Positions 1 to 9,191 of a stretch of 64,000 nt of DNA are shown here, in pieces. The stretch lies in NCBI GenBank assembly GCA_022402445.1, contig JAKRSF010000005.1, positions 124,001-188,000 on the forward strand. The letters are read 5' to 3'. The stretch comes from Cyanobacteriota bacterium (GTDB lineage Bacteria; Cyanobacteriota; Cyanobacteriia; CACIAM-69d). The position numbers and the translations under genes are program-made. Positions within the stretch are counted from its first letter, which is position 1, and each line of letters starts with the position of its first letter. The notes beneath the pieces were generated by a model. That model did not search any database. It had not been told where the DNA came from and saw nothing but the letters and a program-made list of their open reading frames with translations.

Positions 1-78
1 CTGATTATGGTAGCGATCATCTGCATTATAAAAGGCAACCAAAATTCCAGAGTCAATGAGTAAGTACGAGCGTTTCAT
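1..78 (-). CDS. PIN-domain toxin (VapC-like), 3' end outside window
   Basis: Only the first 26 codons are in the window. The peptide begins MKRSYLLIDSGILVAFYNAD, which fits the start of a PIN-domain ribonuclease: a hydrophobic strand followed by an aspartate (D9) that normally binds the catalytic metal, then a second acidic pair. VapC-type toxins cleave RNA, often tRNA. The ATG overlaps the stop codon of the upstream small gene by the 4-base ATGA arrangement, the usual antitoxin-toxin coupling. Because the rest is missing, the PIN call rests on the N-terminal pattern and the context. Confidence 0.6.
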   Translation of the reverse strand, partial: MKRSYLLIDSGILVAFYNADDRYHNQ

Positions 79-314
79 GGCTCATCATTTACTGATCGAG
101 TGAGTCGCTCCGCTAATGCAGCCCGTCGCAAATCTCGATCCGCTAAGTCACCTGCCTCAAGCCAGCGCTCTGGTAAGCCTCCCATCCGCTCCACAACAGT
201 TGGTGGAAGCGTTTCTCGAAATATAACTAATGAGCGCACAATTTCCCACAGTAATCGCCAGCGATCGCCCCACGATAGGCGTAAGGTTGCTTCCCTTAAC
301 TCTGCAAACGTCAT
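75..314 (-). CDS. Small putative antitoxin upstream of a PIN-domain gene
   Basis: A 79-residue, charged, helix-rich protein beginning MTFAELREATLRLSW. I chose the internal ATG at 314, since the longer reading adds an N terminus with no features. Its stop overlaps the start of the PIN-domain gene by four bases, so the two are probably translated together. Size, order and overlap fit the antitoxin of a type II pair, which would bind the toxin and repress its own promoter. I do not recognise a DNA-binding family in it; the role is inferred from context. Confidence 0.55.
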   Translation of the reverse strand: MTFAELREATLRLSWGDRWRLLWEIVRSLVIFRETLPPTVVERMGGLPERWLEAGDLADRDLRRAALAERLTRSVNDEP

Positions 315-435
315 GGCCGTGATCCAAGTTTGTAAGGTGATCCTAACATGATAGCCATGGGCCACGGCAGGGCGATCGCCCTTGCTAGACTAGAGATACC
401 GTGTCCTGATTGTTCACCGTTGCCCCATTCAGCCC

Positions 436-1044
436 ATGGTTGCCCTACCCGATCGCCTTTCGGTTTCTGACTATTTCGCCTTAGAGGCCACAAGTCCCAC
501 AAAGCACGAATATTGGGATGGTTATCTGGTGGCGATGGCTGGGGCGAGTGATGCCCATGTGGCGATCGCGGGGAACCTCTTTGCGGCGCTGTTGGGCCAT
601 CTGGCTCCCCCCTGCCGGGTTTATATGAGCGACATGCGTTTGCAGATTGCCGCCAGAAATCGCTATTTTTATCCTGATTTGTTGGTGACTTGCGATTCAA
701 GGGATACGGTTATCACGCCTGAAAATACCTACGCCAAGCAATTTCCTAAATTAATCGCTGAGGTGCTGTCGGAAACGACGGAGGGGCGCGATCGCGGCAG
801 CAAGTTTTTCGACTATCAGCAAATTGAAAGTTTCCAGGAGTATGTGTTGATCAACACCGCCTGTCAGCGGGTTGAATGTTTTCGGCGGACGGCGGATGAG
901 GACTGGATTTTAACGAACTATACGCCCGATCGCAGCGACACTTTTCAATTCAAATCCATTGATTTTATGGGAACCCTAACGCAGCTCTATCGCAATGCGA
1001 TCGCCATGCCCCATCTCCCCCCCAATGGCCCTGATCGTCCCTAG
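436..1044 (+). CDS. Uma2 family endonuclease (DUF820)
   Basis: A 202-residue protein of the Uma2/DUF820 family, a restriction-endonuclease-like (PD-D/ExK) fold that is greatly expanded in cyanobacteria. Family marks are an N-terminal segment with DYFALEA and KHEYWDGYLVAMAG, then FYPDLLVTC (acidic residue of the fold), and LIAEVLSETTEG followed by FDYQQIESFQEYVLI. The biological role of the family is not established; a link to mobile elements or DNA maintenance is often assumed. It is the first of five members in this window and is closest in layout to the one at 35048. The gene stands alone and converges on the UPF0182 gene. Confidence 0.85.
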   Translation: MVALPDRLSVSDYFALEATSPTKHEYWDGYLVAMAGASDAHVAIAGNLFAALLGHLAPPCRVYMSDMRLQIAARNRYFYPDLLVTCDSRDTVITPENTYAKQFPKLIAEVLSETTEGRDRGSKFFDYQQIESFQEYVLINTACQRVECFRRTADEDWILTNYTPDRSDTFQFKSIDFMGTLTQLYRNAIAMPHLPPNGPDRP

Positions 1045-1103
1045 GCTTCAGGGCCGTGATGTCAAGTGCGCGATCGCGGCCCCACCCCCCTAAGTTTCAC
1101 GCT

Positions 1104-4100
1104 TCAATTGTCCGTAGCGGGAGTTGCACCGGGCCTGCGGCGCAACACCGGAGCCTCAGGGGACAGCACCGCTTGCAGGGCCTCATCCAGGGTTGGACGC
1201 ATGGCGATCCGGTCATTATGCACCGCAATCACCCGCGCCAGGGTTGGTAAGCCTTTTTCTTCCGCCGAAAGATATAAAGGCTCCACATAGAGGAGCGATC
1301 GCCCGATGGGCAGCACCAGCAAATTGCCCTGAATAGCCCGCGATCCCTGGCGATTCCAAAGGCTAATTTGTTCAGAAATATCGGGCTCTTGGTTAATGCG
1401 CGCCTCCACCTGTTCAATGCCAAAGACCAGGCGATCTTTCGGGAAATTATAGAGCCGCAATTTACCGTAGCGATCGCCATCGGACCGGGCCGCCAACCAG
1501 GCCACCAAATTATTGCGGCTGACGGGGCTAAAGGGCAACAACTGCACAAATTCCGGCGATCGCTCCCCCGGCAATCGCAAAATTGCGTAGTAGGGAGTCA
1601 CCGGCTGCATTTGCGATCCATAGAGTTCCTGGGGCACTTCCCAGAGATCTTCACGGTTATAGAACACCTGCGGATCGGTCATGTGATAGATCAGCAGCCG
1701 CTCCGATTGCACCTTAAAAAAGTCATTGCCATAGCGCACATGGCTCCGCAGGGGGGCGGGCATGGCCTCGAAGGGCAAAAACAATTTCGGGAAAATTGAT
1801 CGCCATGCGCGAATAATTGGATCGTCGGGATCGGTGATATAAAACCGGGTGGTGCCGCTGTGGGCATCAATGACGGCCTTGACGGAATTGCGCATGTAAT
1901 TAAATCCGTCGGCCCCCGGTTCTGAGTAGGGATAGCGATCGCTGGTGGTGTAGGCATCGGCGATCCAATAGAGGTGATGTTGTTCATCAAAGCCGCTGTT
2001 GGGGGGCAGCTTCACCGTCACCATGTAGGGATCGTTGTCGTAGCGCAGGAAGGGGGCGATCGCCCGGAGCCGCTGGGTAATATTTCGCCGCAGGAGCACC
2101 TTAGTGTCGGGGGTGAAGCTGCGGGAAAAGAGCATTTGCCAGTCCCGCAAATAGGTGGCAAACAGCCAGCGCTGCCACGGGTGATGCAGGGGAATGCCGC
2201 CGTCGCCCGCGTAGTGGTTGTAGGCGTTGTCGCTGCCGCTGGGGTAGTCCAGTTCGTCCACCAGGGTCGGTGCGATCGCGTAGGTATTCGCCAGTTCGCC
2301 GTAGTAGATGCGCGGCCGTTCCGTGGGGATGCCGGGATTCGGCAGGGCATTGGAGGGAGGGTTCACCGCCACCGCCGCTGGCCCATTACCGCGATCCGTC
2401 TCCGGGGGGCGGCTGGGATTGAGGAGGCCATTGGGACCCGTGAGGGCATCCGGCGGTAGCTGGGGGGGCAAATCCGGCTGGGCGATCGCCCGTTCCGTGC
2501 CGATGTCGCTCACAAAATATTTAGGCAAGCCCCCCGGCCCCGCCTCATTCACCGGACTCAGGGTGAAGCCGTAGCCATGGGTATAGACCAAATGCTCATT
2601 GACCCAGGTGCGCGCCCGCTCCGGCAGGGATTCCGTATCCAGTTCCCGGGCGGACAAAATCACCTGTTGGAGCCACTGGCGATCGCGGGGCACCGACGGG
2701 GCGATCGCGGCGAAATTATTGGACTTGGGCAGGAGGTAGCGATCGATATCCCCATCCGCAAAGCGATAGTAGGGGCGGATCTGCTGGAGCTGGCGATTGG
2801 TCTCCAGGAGCGGGCGCGTATCCCACAGGCGAATATTGCGCACCGTATCCTCATCCTGGACTAAATCGTCATAGGTGAGACTTCCCCCCGGATCAAATTC
2901 CCGCGATTCCATCTGATCGAGTCGGAACGCGCGGCGGGTGTATTCAATATTGCGGGCGATGTAGGGCCGTTCCCGGGCCAGTTCATTGGGCTGGACGATC
3001 AGCCGCTGCACCGTTTCGGGCACCACCTCCACCAGGGCGATCGCCGCGATCGCGTAGACCAGGGTCCCCCCCAGAATCGTGCGCACCCGAGGATTAGAGC
3101 GCGCCAGATCCGCCGTGGGCCGTCGCCCCATCCGCACCGCCCACAGGGCAATCCACACCCCCAACCGCCGCCCGGTCAGGCAATAGATCTGCAAACTCAG
3201 GGCCAACAACAGCCCCAGGCAGGCCAAGGCCCCATTAATCGGCAGCCGCACCCACACGTCCGTAAACCCCGCCCCATAGGTGACCCGCCGGGCGGCGTAG
3301 AGCAGCTCAAACCCCGACAGGGCGAAACTCACCCCCGTGGCGGCCAACACATTGCCCAGCAGGCCGGACAGGTGCCGCAATTCCTGGACATTGACCCCCT
3401 CGAAGCGCCCCTCGGACAGGGAGCGGCCCCCCAGGAGATAGGCCAGCAGGGTGAACAGGACCCCAAACCCCAGGAGGCCGATCGCCCAAAATTCCACCAG
3501 GTTCAGGAGCGGCAGGGTGAAGACATAGAAACTGATGTCGGCCCCGAAGAGGGGATCGGTGATGCCGAAGGGCTGGCCGTAGAGGGCCTGGAGCAGGTAG
3601 GACCAATGGTGGGAGCAGGTGAGGCCAAAGGCGATCGCCACGACGATCGCCCCCAGCCGCAGGATCAGTTGTGGGGCCGCCAGGGTGGCGATCGCGCTGA
3701 GGGTGAGCCCACCGAGCAAGGCCGGGGCTGCCCCCGCATTCCACAGGGTTTGCAGCAGCTTGATCACCACCGCCGGGGCGAAGCGGCTGGGTACGGGGGG
3801 CACCGTGCTGGCGGGATCCGGCCAGAGGGTTTGCCCGGTGATGTGGCCATAGTGGAGCGCCATCAACCCCAGGGACAGGCCCGCCCCCGTCACCGTCAGG
3901 GCCAGGGGCAGCAGCGACAGATCCCCGCCGAGGATGCGGTTGGGATCGCGATCGTCCGGGGGGGGCGGCGGCGGCGGCGGCGGCTCCCACCATTTCCGGC
4001 GCTGGCGGGTTTGGGCCTGTTGCCAATGGCGGCGGTTGCGCTCTAGCCGTTCCGCCAGCAGGATATTGCCCCACAGGAATACGAGGCTGGTGCCGCTGAC

Positions 4101-4451
4101 GGTGCCGAAGATCAGCAGCCGCGTCAGGAGCCGAACTGAAAAGACGACGCTGTAGTCCAGTTCCTGAAACCACAGGGATTCGACCCAGGCCCGGGCAAAG
4201 GCGTTGATCCCCAGGGCGACGGCCAGGGCTCCGAGGAACCACAGGGGCCAGCGGCGGGGGCGATCGCCGGGGGGACTGTCGGTGGGGGTGGGGGCGATCG
4301 CGCGATCGCGCGGCACCGGATCAGGCTCCGTCGATGGCCGTGGCGCAGGCTGACGGCTCAAAGGATTTGGACGATTAAATGGCGCTGGCACGGCCCGATC
4401 ACCTCCCCTCACATCCCCGGCTGGAACCACCTTGGCCCCGAGTTTGAGCAT
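1104..4451 (-). CDS. UPF0182 family large membrane protein
   Basis: A 1115-residue protein of the UPF0182 (COG1615) family, a conserved integral membrane family of unknown function found in cyanobacteria and actinobacteria. A proline-rich, probably cytoplasmic N terminus of about 65 residues is followed by a first membrane helix near residues 70-90 and a further set of helices up to about residue 480. The rest is a large soluble domain with many aromatic residues and conserved-looking stretches such as RPYIARNIEYTRRAF and PRIYYGELANTYAI. A run of nine prolines near residue 157 sits in a loop between helices. The long soluble part is probably outside the cytoplasm, by family topology. No partner gene is adjacent. 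Confidence 0.85.
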   Translation of the reverse strand: MLKLGAKVVPAGDVRGGDRAVPAPFNRPNPLSRQPAPRPSTEPDPVPRDRAIAPTPTDSPPGDRPRRWPLWFLGALAVALGINAFARAWVESLWFQELDYSVVFSVRLLTRLLIFGTVSGTSLVFLWGNILLAERLERNRRHWQQAQTRQRRKWWEPPPPPPPPPDDRDPNRILGGDLSLLPLALTVTGAGLSLGLMALHYGHITGQTLWPDPASTVPPVPSRFAPAVVIKLLQTLWNAGAAPALLGGLTLSAIATLAAPQLILRLGAIVVAIAFGLTCSHHWSYLLQALYGQPFGITDPLFGADISFYVFTLPLLNLVEFWAIGLLGFGVLFTLLAYLLGGRSLSEGRFEGVNVQELRHLSGLLGNVLAATGVSFALSGFELLYAARRVTYGAGFTDVWVRLPINGALACLGLLLALSLQIYCLTGRRLGVWIALWAVRMGRRPTADLARSNPRVRTILGGTLVYAIAAIALVEVVPETVQRLIVQPNELARERPYIARNIEYTRRAFRLDQMESREFDPGGSLTYDDLVQDEDTVRNIRLWDTRPLLETNRQLQQIRPYYRFADGDIDRYLLPKSNNFAAIAPSVPRDRQWLQQVILSARELDTESLPERARTWVNEHLVYTHGYGFTLSPVNEAGPGGLPKYFVSDIGTERAIAQPDLPPQLPPDALTGPNGLLNPSRPPETDRGNGPAAVAVNPPSNALPNPGIPTERPRIYYGELANTYAIAPTLVDELDYPSGSDNAYNHYAGDGGIPLHHPWQRWLFATYLRDWQMLFSRSFTPDTKVLLRRNITQRLRAIAPFLRYDNDPYMVTVKLPPNSGFDEQHHLYWIADAYTTSDRYPYSEPGADGFNYMRNSVKAVIDAHSGTTRFYITDPDDPIIRAWRSIFPKLFLPFEAMPAPLRSHVRYGNDFFKVQSERLLIYHMTDPQVFYNREDLWEVPQELYGSQMQPVTPYYAILRLPGERSPEFVQLLPFSPVSRNNLVAWLAARSDGDRYGKLRLYNFPKDRLVFGIEQVEARINQEPDISEQISLWNRQGSRAIQGNLLVLPIGRSLLYVEPLYLSAEEKGLPTLARVIAVHNDRIAMRPTLDEALQAVLSPEAPVLRRRPGATPATDN

Positions 4452-4589
4452 AGCTTGCGGACCGGTTGGATCTAGAGATTTTGCCAGACCTGGGGCCGTC
4501 GCCGCGCGATCGCGGGATTTCCGGGGGGATGGTCCCTCTCATTTAGAATTGGGGGAATTTCGCGCAGGTTGTCGCCTGAGCCCCGTCCC

Positions 4590-5942
4590 ATGGCCCCCAA
4601 ATCCCCCGCCTCGCCCCTGAATCCCATCTGGCTTTTTCTGATCACCGTGGCGGTGGTGGTGGCGGCCTACGGCGGCAAGATGCAGACCATTACCCAAGCG
4701 TCGTTTGATTCGGCCCGCAGTGCGGTGGAGTTGGCGATCGGCCTGGTGGGGACCATGGCCCTATGGCTGGGGCTGCTGCGGGTGGCGGAGGAGGCGGGGC
4801 TGATGGGGGCGATCGCGCGGCTGCTGCGGCCGATCATGGTGCGCCTGTTCCCGGAGGTGCCCGCCGAGCATCCGGCCATGGCGGCGATGGTGATGAATAT
4901 TGCGGCCAATGCCCTGGGGCTGGGGAATGCGGCGACGCCCATGGGTCTCAAGGCCATGAAGGAGCTCGATCGCCTCAATCCAGATCCCGGCACGGCGACC
5001 CATGCCATGTGTCTGTTTCTGGCGATTAATACGTCGTCGGTGACCCTGCTGCCCATCGAAACGATCGCGGTGCGGGCCAGTGCGGGGGCGGCTCAACCGG
5101 CGTCGATTATTTTGCCGGGACTGATTGCGACAATTTGCTCGACCGGGGCCGCGATTATTGCCGCCAAGGCCATGGCCCGCCGCAGTCAATCCGCTGCCAG
5201 TGCCGATCCCCAGCCAGCGAATGCCTCAGACACCCTTGATCCCAACCTTGATCTCAACCCTGATCCCGCCCTTGATCCCGATGCAGCAACCCCCGATCGC
5301 GGCGATCGCCCCGGCCCCGTGGGCACGCTGGTGTTTGGTGGATTATTGATTGCCTTCGTCGGCGCGATCGCCCTGCGACTGATCCAGCGCGGCATCCCGT
5401 ACCTCTTCACCCTCGCGGGCTTCACCAGCCTGTCCAACTGGCTGATCCCCGCCATCATCAGCGGCATTTTGCTCTACGGCTACTTTCGCGGCGTCCGCAT
5501 CTACGAAGCCCTCACGGACGGGGCCAAGGAAGGGTTTGAGATTGCCGTGCGGATCATCCCCTTCATGGTGGCGATCTTCGTGGCGATCGGCCTGTTCCGC
5601 AGCAGCGGTGCCCTGGATCTGCTCGTCACCCTCATCGCCCCCGTCACCAACCTCATCAGCCTGCCCGCCGAAGCCCTGCCCCTGGTGCTGATCCGCCCCC
5701 TGTCCGGCAGCGGTTCCTTTGGCCTGATGTCCGAAATCGTCAAAACCGATCCCAACAGTTTTCTGGCAAATCTGGTGTCCGTCATGCAGGGCTCCACCGA
5801 CACCACGTTCTATATTCTGGCGGTCTACTTTGGCAGCGTCGGCATCCTCCGCACCCGCTACGCCGTGCCCGTGGGACTGCTGGCCGATGGGGTTGGCGCG
5901 ATCGCGTCCCTGATCCTCTGCCGCCTCGTCTTCCCCAGCTAA
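4590..5942 (+). CDS. Spore maturation protein SpmA/SpmB-type fusion, nucleoside recognition (Gate) domains
   Basis: A 450-residue membrane protein. The N-terminal half carries the SpmA-type block (NIAANALGLGNAATPMGLKA) and the C-terminal half the SpmB-type block (LIRPLSGSGSFGLMSEIV, QGSTDTTFYILAVYFG). Both belong to the nucleoside recognition/Gate superfamily. In Bacillus these are two proteins acting in spore core dehydration; here they form one chain joined by a low-complexity Asp/Pro/Asn linker around residues 210-240. Cyanobacteria do not form Bacillus-type endospores, so the substrate is unknown; transport of a small solute is a guess. The ATG at 4590 is preferred over an upstream TTG. 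It is divergent from the UPF0182 gene with about 140 bases between them. Confidence 0.8.
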   Translation: MAPKSPASPLNPIWLFLITVAVVVAAYGGKMQTITQASFDSARSAVELAIGLVGTMALWLGLLRVAEEAGLMGAIARLLRPIMVRLFPEVPAEHPAMAAMVMNIAANALGLGNAATPMGLKAMKELDRLNPDPGTATHAMCLFLAINTSSVTLLPIETIAVRASAGAAQPASIILPGLIATICSTGAAIIAAKAMARRSQSAASADPQPANASDTLDPNLDLNPDPALDPDAATPDRGDRPGPVGTLVFGGLLIAFVGAIALRLIQRGIPYLFTLAGFTSLSNWLIPAIISGILLYGYFRGVRIYEALTDGAKEGFEIAVRIIPFMVAIFVAIGLFRSSGALDLLVTLIAPVTNLISLPAEALPLVLIRPLSGSGSFGLMSEIVKTDPNSFLANLVSVMQGSTDTTFYILAVYFGSVGILRTRYAVPVGLLADGVGAIASLILCRLVFPS

Positions 5943-6128
5943 ATCCAACCCCCATAACCCTAAAACTCCCATCACATCCCCTTAACATCACAGGGCGATC
6001 GCCCATGTCTCAAAGGCTGGAGTTTTCTATAGATTCCGTAAACATATCCGCCGCCCCACTGGCGAGGTTTTTAAGATCGTAGGGGTCCACACCGCGATCG
6101 CCCGCATCACCCGCAGGTCCAGACCCCC

Positions 6129-7232
6129 ATGACTCCACCCCACACCCCCTATACCCCCGAGCAAGATCGCGCCCTTGATCGCGACTGCACCACCCTCTCG
6201 CGCCACGTCCTGCAACAGCTCCAGAGCTTCTCCGCCGACGCCCAGGACCTCAGCGCCATCATGAACCGCATCGCCCTGGCCGGGAAACTCATCGCCCGTC
6301 GCCTCAGCCAAGCGGGCCTCGTCGATGACGCCCTCGGATTCACCGGCACCACCAACGTCCAGGGGGAAGCGGTCAAAAAAATGGACGTCTACGCCAACGA
6401 CGTCTTCATCTCCGTCTTCAAGCAAAGCGGCCTCGTGTGTCGCCTCGCCTCCGAAGAAATGGAGCACCCCTACTACATCCCCGAAAACTGCCCCATCGGT
6501 CGCCACACCCTCGTCTACGACCCCATCGACGGCTCCTCCAACCTCGACATCAACCTCAACCTCGGGTCCATCTTCGCCATCCGCCGCCAGGAGGGCACCG
6601 ACGAAAACGGCCAAGCGCTCGATCTGCTGGCCCCCGGCCGCAACCAAATCGCCGCCGGCTACATCCTCTACGGCCCCAGCACCATGCTGGTCTACTCCCT
6701 CGGTCACGGGGTCCACGGCTTCACCCTCGATCCGAGCCTGGGGGAATTCATCCTCTCCCACGAAAACATCCAAACCCCCGATCGCGGCCCCGTCTACAGC
6801 GTCAACGAAGGCAACTTCTGGCAATGGTCCGACGGCGTGCGGAGCTACGTGCGCTATGTCCACAAAACCGAAGGCTACACCGCCCGCTACAGCGGAGCCC
6901 TGGTGGGGGACTTCCACCGGGTTTTGCTCCAGGGGGGCGTCTTCCTCTATCCCGGCACCCAAACCAAACCGAAGGGCAAATTGCGCCTGCTCTATGAGGC
7001 CGCGCCCCTCGCCTTTTTGGCCCAGCAGGCCGGGGGCCGCGCCAGCGACGGCACCACCGACATCCTCGACCTCACGGGGACGGAACTCCATGAACGCACG
7101 CCCCTCATCATCGGCAGCCGCGAAGACGTGAACCTCGTGGAGTCGTTTATACAGCAGGCTCCCAATCCCCAGACCACAATGGAATTACCCCCCGATTCAA
7201 CCCGTCCAACCCCGGCAGGCCAAGGGGCTTAA
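6129..7232 (+). CDS. fbp: Class 1 fructose-1,6-bisphosphatase
   Basis: Hydrolyses fructose-1,6-bisphosphate to fructose-6-phosphate in the Calvin cycle and gluconeogenesis. The 367-residue chain has the class 1 metal-binding motif DPIDGSSN at residues 131-138, the SEE acidic pair near 108-110, and the conserved NVQGE segment at 76-80. The class is distinct from the bifunctional class 2 FBPase/SBPase common in cyanobacteria. It is followed by zwf and opcA on the same strand, the arrangement known from Synechococcus and Nostoc, where the genes are partly co-transcribed. The 196-base gap to zwf holds an inverted repeat, so zwf may also have its own promoter. The short C-terminal tail after residue 345 looks variable. 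Confidence 0.96.
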   Translation: MTPPHTPYTPEQDRALDRDCTTLSRHVLQQLQSFSADAQDLSAIMNRIALAGKLIARRLSQAGLVDDALGFTGTTNVQGEAVKKMDVYANDVFISVFKQSGLVCRLASEEMEHPYYIPENCPIGRHTLVYDPIDGSSNLDINLNLGSIFAIRRQEGTDENGQALDLLAPGRNQIAAGYILYGPSTMLVYSLGHGVHGFTLDPSLGEFILSHENIQTPDRGPVYSVNEGNFWQWSDGVRSYVRYVHKTEGYTARYSGALVGDFHRVLLQGGVFLYPGTQTKPKGKLRLLYEAAPLAFLAQQAGGRASDGTTDILDLTGTELHERTPLIIGSREDVNLVESFIQQAPNPQTTMELPPDSTRPTPAGQGA

Positions 7233-7320
7233 ACTCTGCCCTGTCCAGGGTTTCTAGCGTTTTTCCAACTGGGGATGGATTCCCACCTGAATTTCTACTG
7301 ATCTCTAATGATGGGCCGCC

Positions 7321-7349
7321 GCGATCGGGGCACAGCCCCCACTCATCGC
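7321..7349 (-). repeat. 29-base repeat, inverted copy of 8999-9027
   Basis: Read on the minus strand this segment matches 8999-9027 with a single mismatch. Its core is a small hairpin, GGGGGC..GCCCC, with GATCGC at the end. The two copies lie in opposite orientation just upstream and just downstream of zwf. The role is unknown; a hairpin in the fbp-zwf gap could influence read-through. Confidence 0.7.
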
Positions 7350-7428
7350 GCCCCCAGCCATCCCCCATCTTCCCTTCAGCACTCCCATCGATCCCCTTCA
7401 GGCAAACTCACAAATTCCACAAAACCCT

Positions 7429-8958
7429 ATGATCGCCCTGCTCGAAAATCCCCTCCGCGTCGGCCTCCAGCAAGATCGCGTCCCCGAACCGCAAATCCTG
7501 ATCATCTTCGGAGCCAGCGGCGACCTCACCCAGCGCAAGCTCGTCCCCGCCCTCTATGAGATGAAGCTCGATCGCCGGTTGCCCCCCGAACTCACCATCG
7601 TTGGCGTCGCCCGGAGGGAATGGAGCCACGACTTTTTCCGGGAACACCTGCGCGAGGGGGTCGAATCCTTCGGCGGCGGCCTGCAAAGCGAAGAAATTTG
7701 GCAGGACTTCGCCCAGGGCCTCTTCTACCATTCCGCCAACATCGACGTCCCCGAGGACTACCAAAACCTCAAAACTTTTCTGGCGGAACTCGACGAACTG
7801 CGCGGCACCCGAGGCAACCGCGTTTTTTATCTCTCCGTCGCCCCGCGCTTTTTTGGCGAAGCGACCCAACAACTCGGGGCCGCCGGAATGCTCGCGGATC
7901 CCGATCGCCAGCGCCTCGTCATCGAAAAACCCTTTGGCCGCGATCTTGGGTCCGCCCAACACCTCAACCGCATCGTCCAGGCGGTTTGCTCCGAGAAACA
8001 GGTCTACCGCATTGACCATTACCTCGGTAAAGAAACGGTCCAAAATTTGCTGGTCTTTCGGTTCGCCAACGCCATTTTTGAACCCCTTTGGAACCGACAA
8101 TTTGTGGACCATGTGCAAATCACCGTCGCCGAAACCGTCGGCCTCGAAGGGCGCGCGGGCTACTACGAAACCTCCGGTGCCCTGCGGGACATGGTGCAAA
8201 ACCACCTGATGCAGCTCTTTTCCCTGACGGCCATGGAGCCCCCCAACTCCCTCGACGCGGACGCCATTCGCAATGAAAAGGTCAAAGTGTTGCAGGCGAC
8301 CCATTTATGCAATCCCAATGACCTATCCACCTGCGCTGTGCGGGGCCAATATACCCGGGGCTGGATGAACGGCAAGGCGGTGCCCAGCTACCGGGACGAA
8401 GAGGGGGCCGCGCCGGACACCACCACCCCCACCTATGCGGCCCTGAAACTGACGGTGGATAACTGGCGCTGGAAGGGGGTGCCGTTCTACCTGCGGACGG
8501 GCAAGCGGATGCCGAAGAAGGTGACGGAAATTGCGATTCAATTCAAGGAGGTGCCGCTACTAATGTTCCCGTCGGCGGCGAAGCAGGCGAACCCGAATGT
8601 GCTGGTGATGCGGATTCAGCCCAATGAGGGTATTGCCATGCGCTTTGAGGTGAAGACGCCGGGATCGTCGTTGCGGACGCGATCGGTGGAGATGGATTTC
8701 CGCTATGACGCGGCCTTTGGGCAGGCGAGTTCGGAAGCCTACAGCCGTTTGCTGATTGATTGCATGTTGGGGGATCAATCCCTATTCACCCGCGATGATG
8801 AGGTAGAGGCGTCGTGGCGGGTGCTGACGCCGGTGCTGGAGGCGTGGGATGGGCCGTCGGATCCGGCGGCGATTCCGTTCTATGAGGCGGGCACCTGGGA
8901 ACCGGTGGAGGCGGAGTTGCTCCTGAATCGGGATGGGCGGCGCTGGCGGCGACTTTAG
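7429..8958 (+). CDS. zwf: Glucose-6-phosphate 1-dehydrogenase
   Basis: Oxidises glucose-6-phosphate to 6-phosphogluconolactone with reduction of NADP, the entry step of the oxidative pentose phosphate pathway that supplies NADPH in the dark. The 509-residue protein has the Rossmann motif [12 protein letters not shown] at residues 26-37 and the substrate-binding and catalytic motif RIDHYLGKE at 194-202 (H197). Length matches the family. The next gene is opcA, whose product activates this enzyme in cyanobacteria, and the preceding gene is fbp. Cyanobacterial G6PDH is redox-controlled through cysteines; several are present (e.g. [20 protein letters not shown]), but which are regulatory cannot be told here. 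Confidence 0.97.
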   Translation: MIALLENPLRVGLQQDRVPEPQILIIFGASGDLTQRKLVPALYEMKLDRRLPPELTIVGVARREWSHDFFREHLREGVESFGGGLQSEEIWQDFAQGLFYHSANIDVPEDYQNLKTFLAELDELRGTRGNRVFYLSVAPRFFGEATQQLGAAGMLADPDRQRLVIEKPFGRDLGSAQHLNRIVQAVCSEKQVYRIDHYLGKETVQNLLVFRFANAIFEPLWNRQFVDHVQITVAETVGLEGRAGYYETSGALRDMVQNHLMQLFSLTAMEPPNSLDADAIRNEKVKVLQATHLCNPNDLSTCAVRGQYTRGWMNGKAVPSYRDEEGAAPDTTTPTYAALKLTVDNWRWKGVPFYLRTGKRMPKKVTEIAIQFKEVPLLMFPSAAKQANPNVLVMRIQPNEGIAMRFEVKTPGSSLRTRSVEMDFRYDAAFGQASSEAYSRLLIDCMLGDQSLFTRDDEVEASWRVLTPVLEAWDGPSDPAAIPFYEAGTWEPVEAELLLNRDGRRWRRL

Positions 8959-8998
8959 CGGCGGTTTGAGGAATTGAACGCTATAGATCAAGGGGGGT

Positions 8999-9027
8999 GC
9001 GATGAGTGGGGGCTTTGCCCCGATCGC
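8999..9027 (+). repeat. 29-base repeat, inverted copy of 7321-7349
   Basis: Hairpin-forming sequence GATGAGTGGGGGCTTTG followed by CCCCGATCGC, one mismatch from the reverse complement of 7321-7349. It lies in the 233-base gap between zwf and opcA, which otherwise holds no gene. Further on, a loosely repeated phrase based on TTTTGAC/TTTCGAC is seen around 9095-9140. Confidence 0.7.
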
Positions 9028-9191
9028 GGGGGTGACCCCGGGCTGGAGGTGAAACGGCAGGCAAGCCCGTTCAGGGATTGGGCTTCGACAGTAATTTTGA
9101 CCGTGAATTTTGACAGTAATTTCGACAATTTCGACGGCGAATTGCGACGGTTGATCTGGGCTGAACAAACGTTTGAGTGGATGACGCGGCT

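Noticed and set aside
3934-4155. Plus-strand frame rich in Gly opposite the UPF0182 gene
   Set aside because: It is the antisense reading of the nine-proline run; no family resemblance and no start context.
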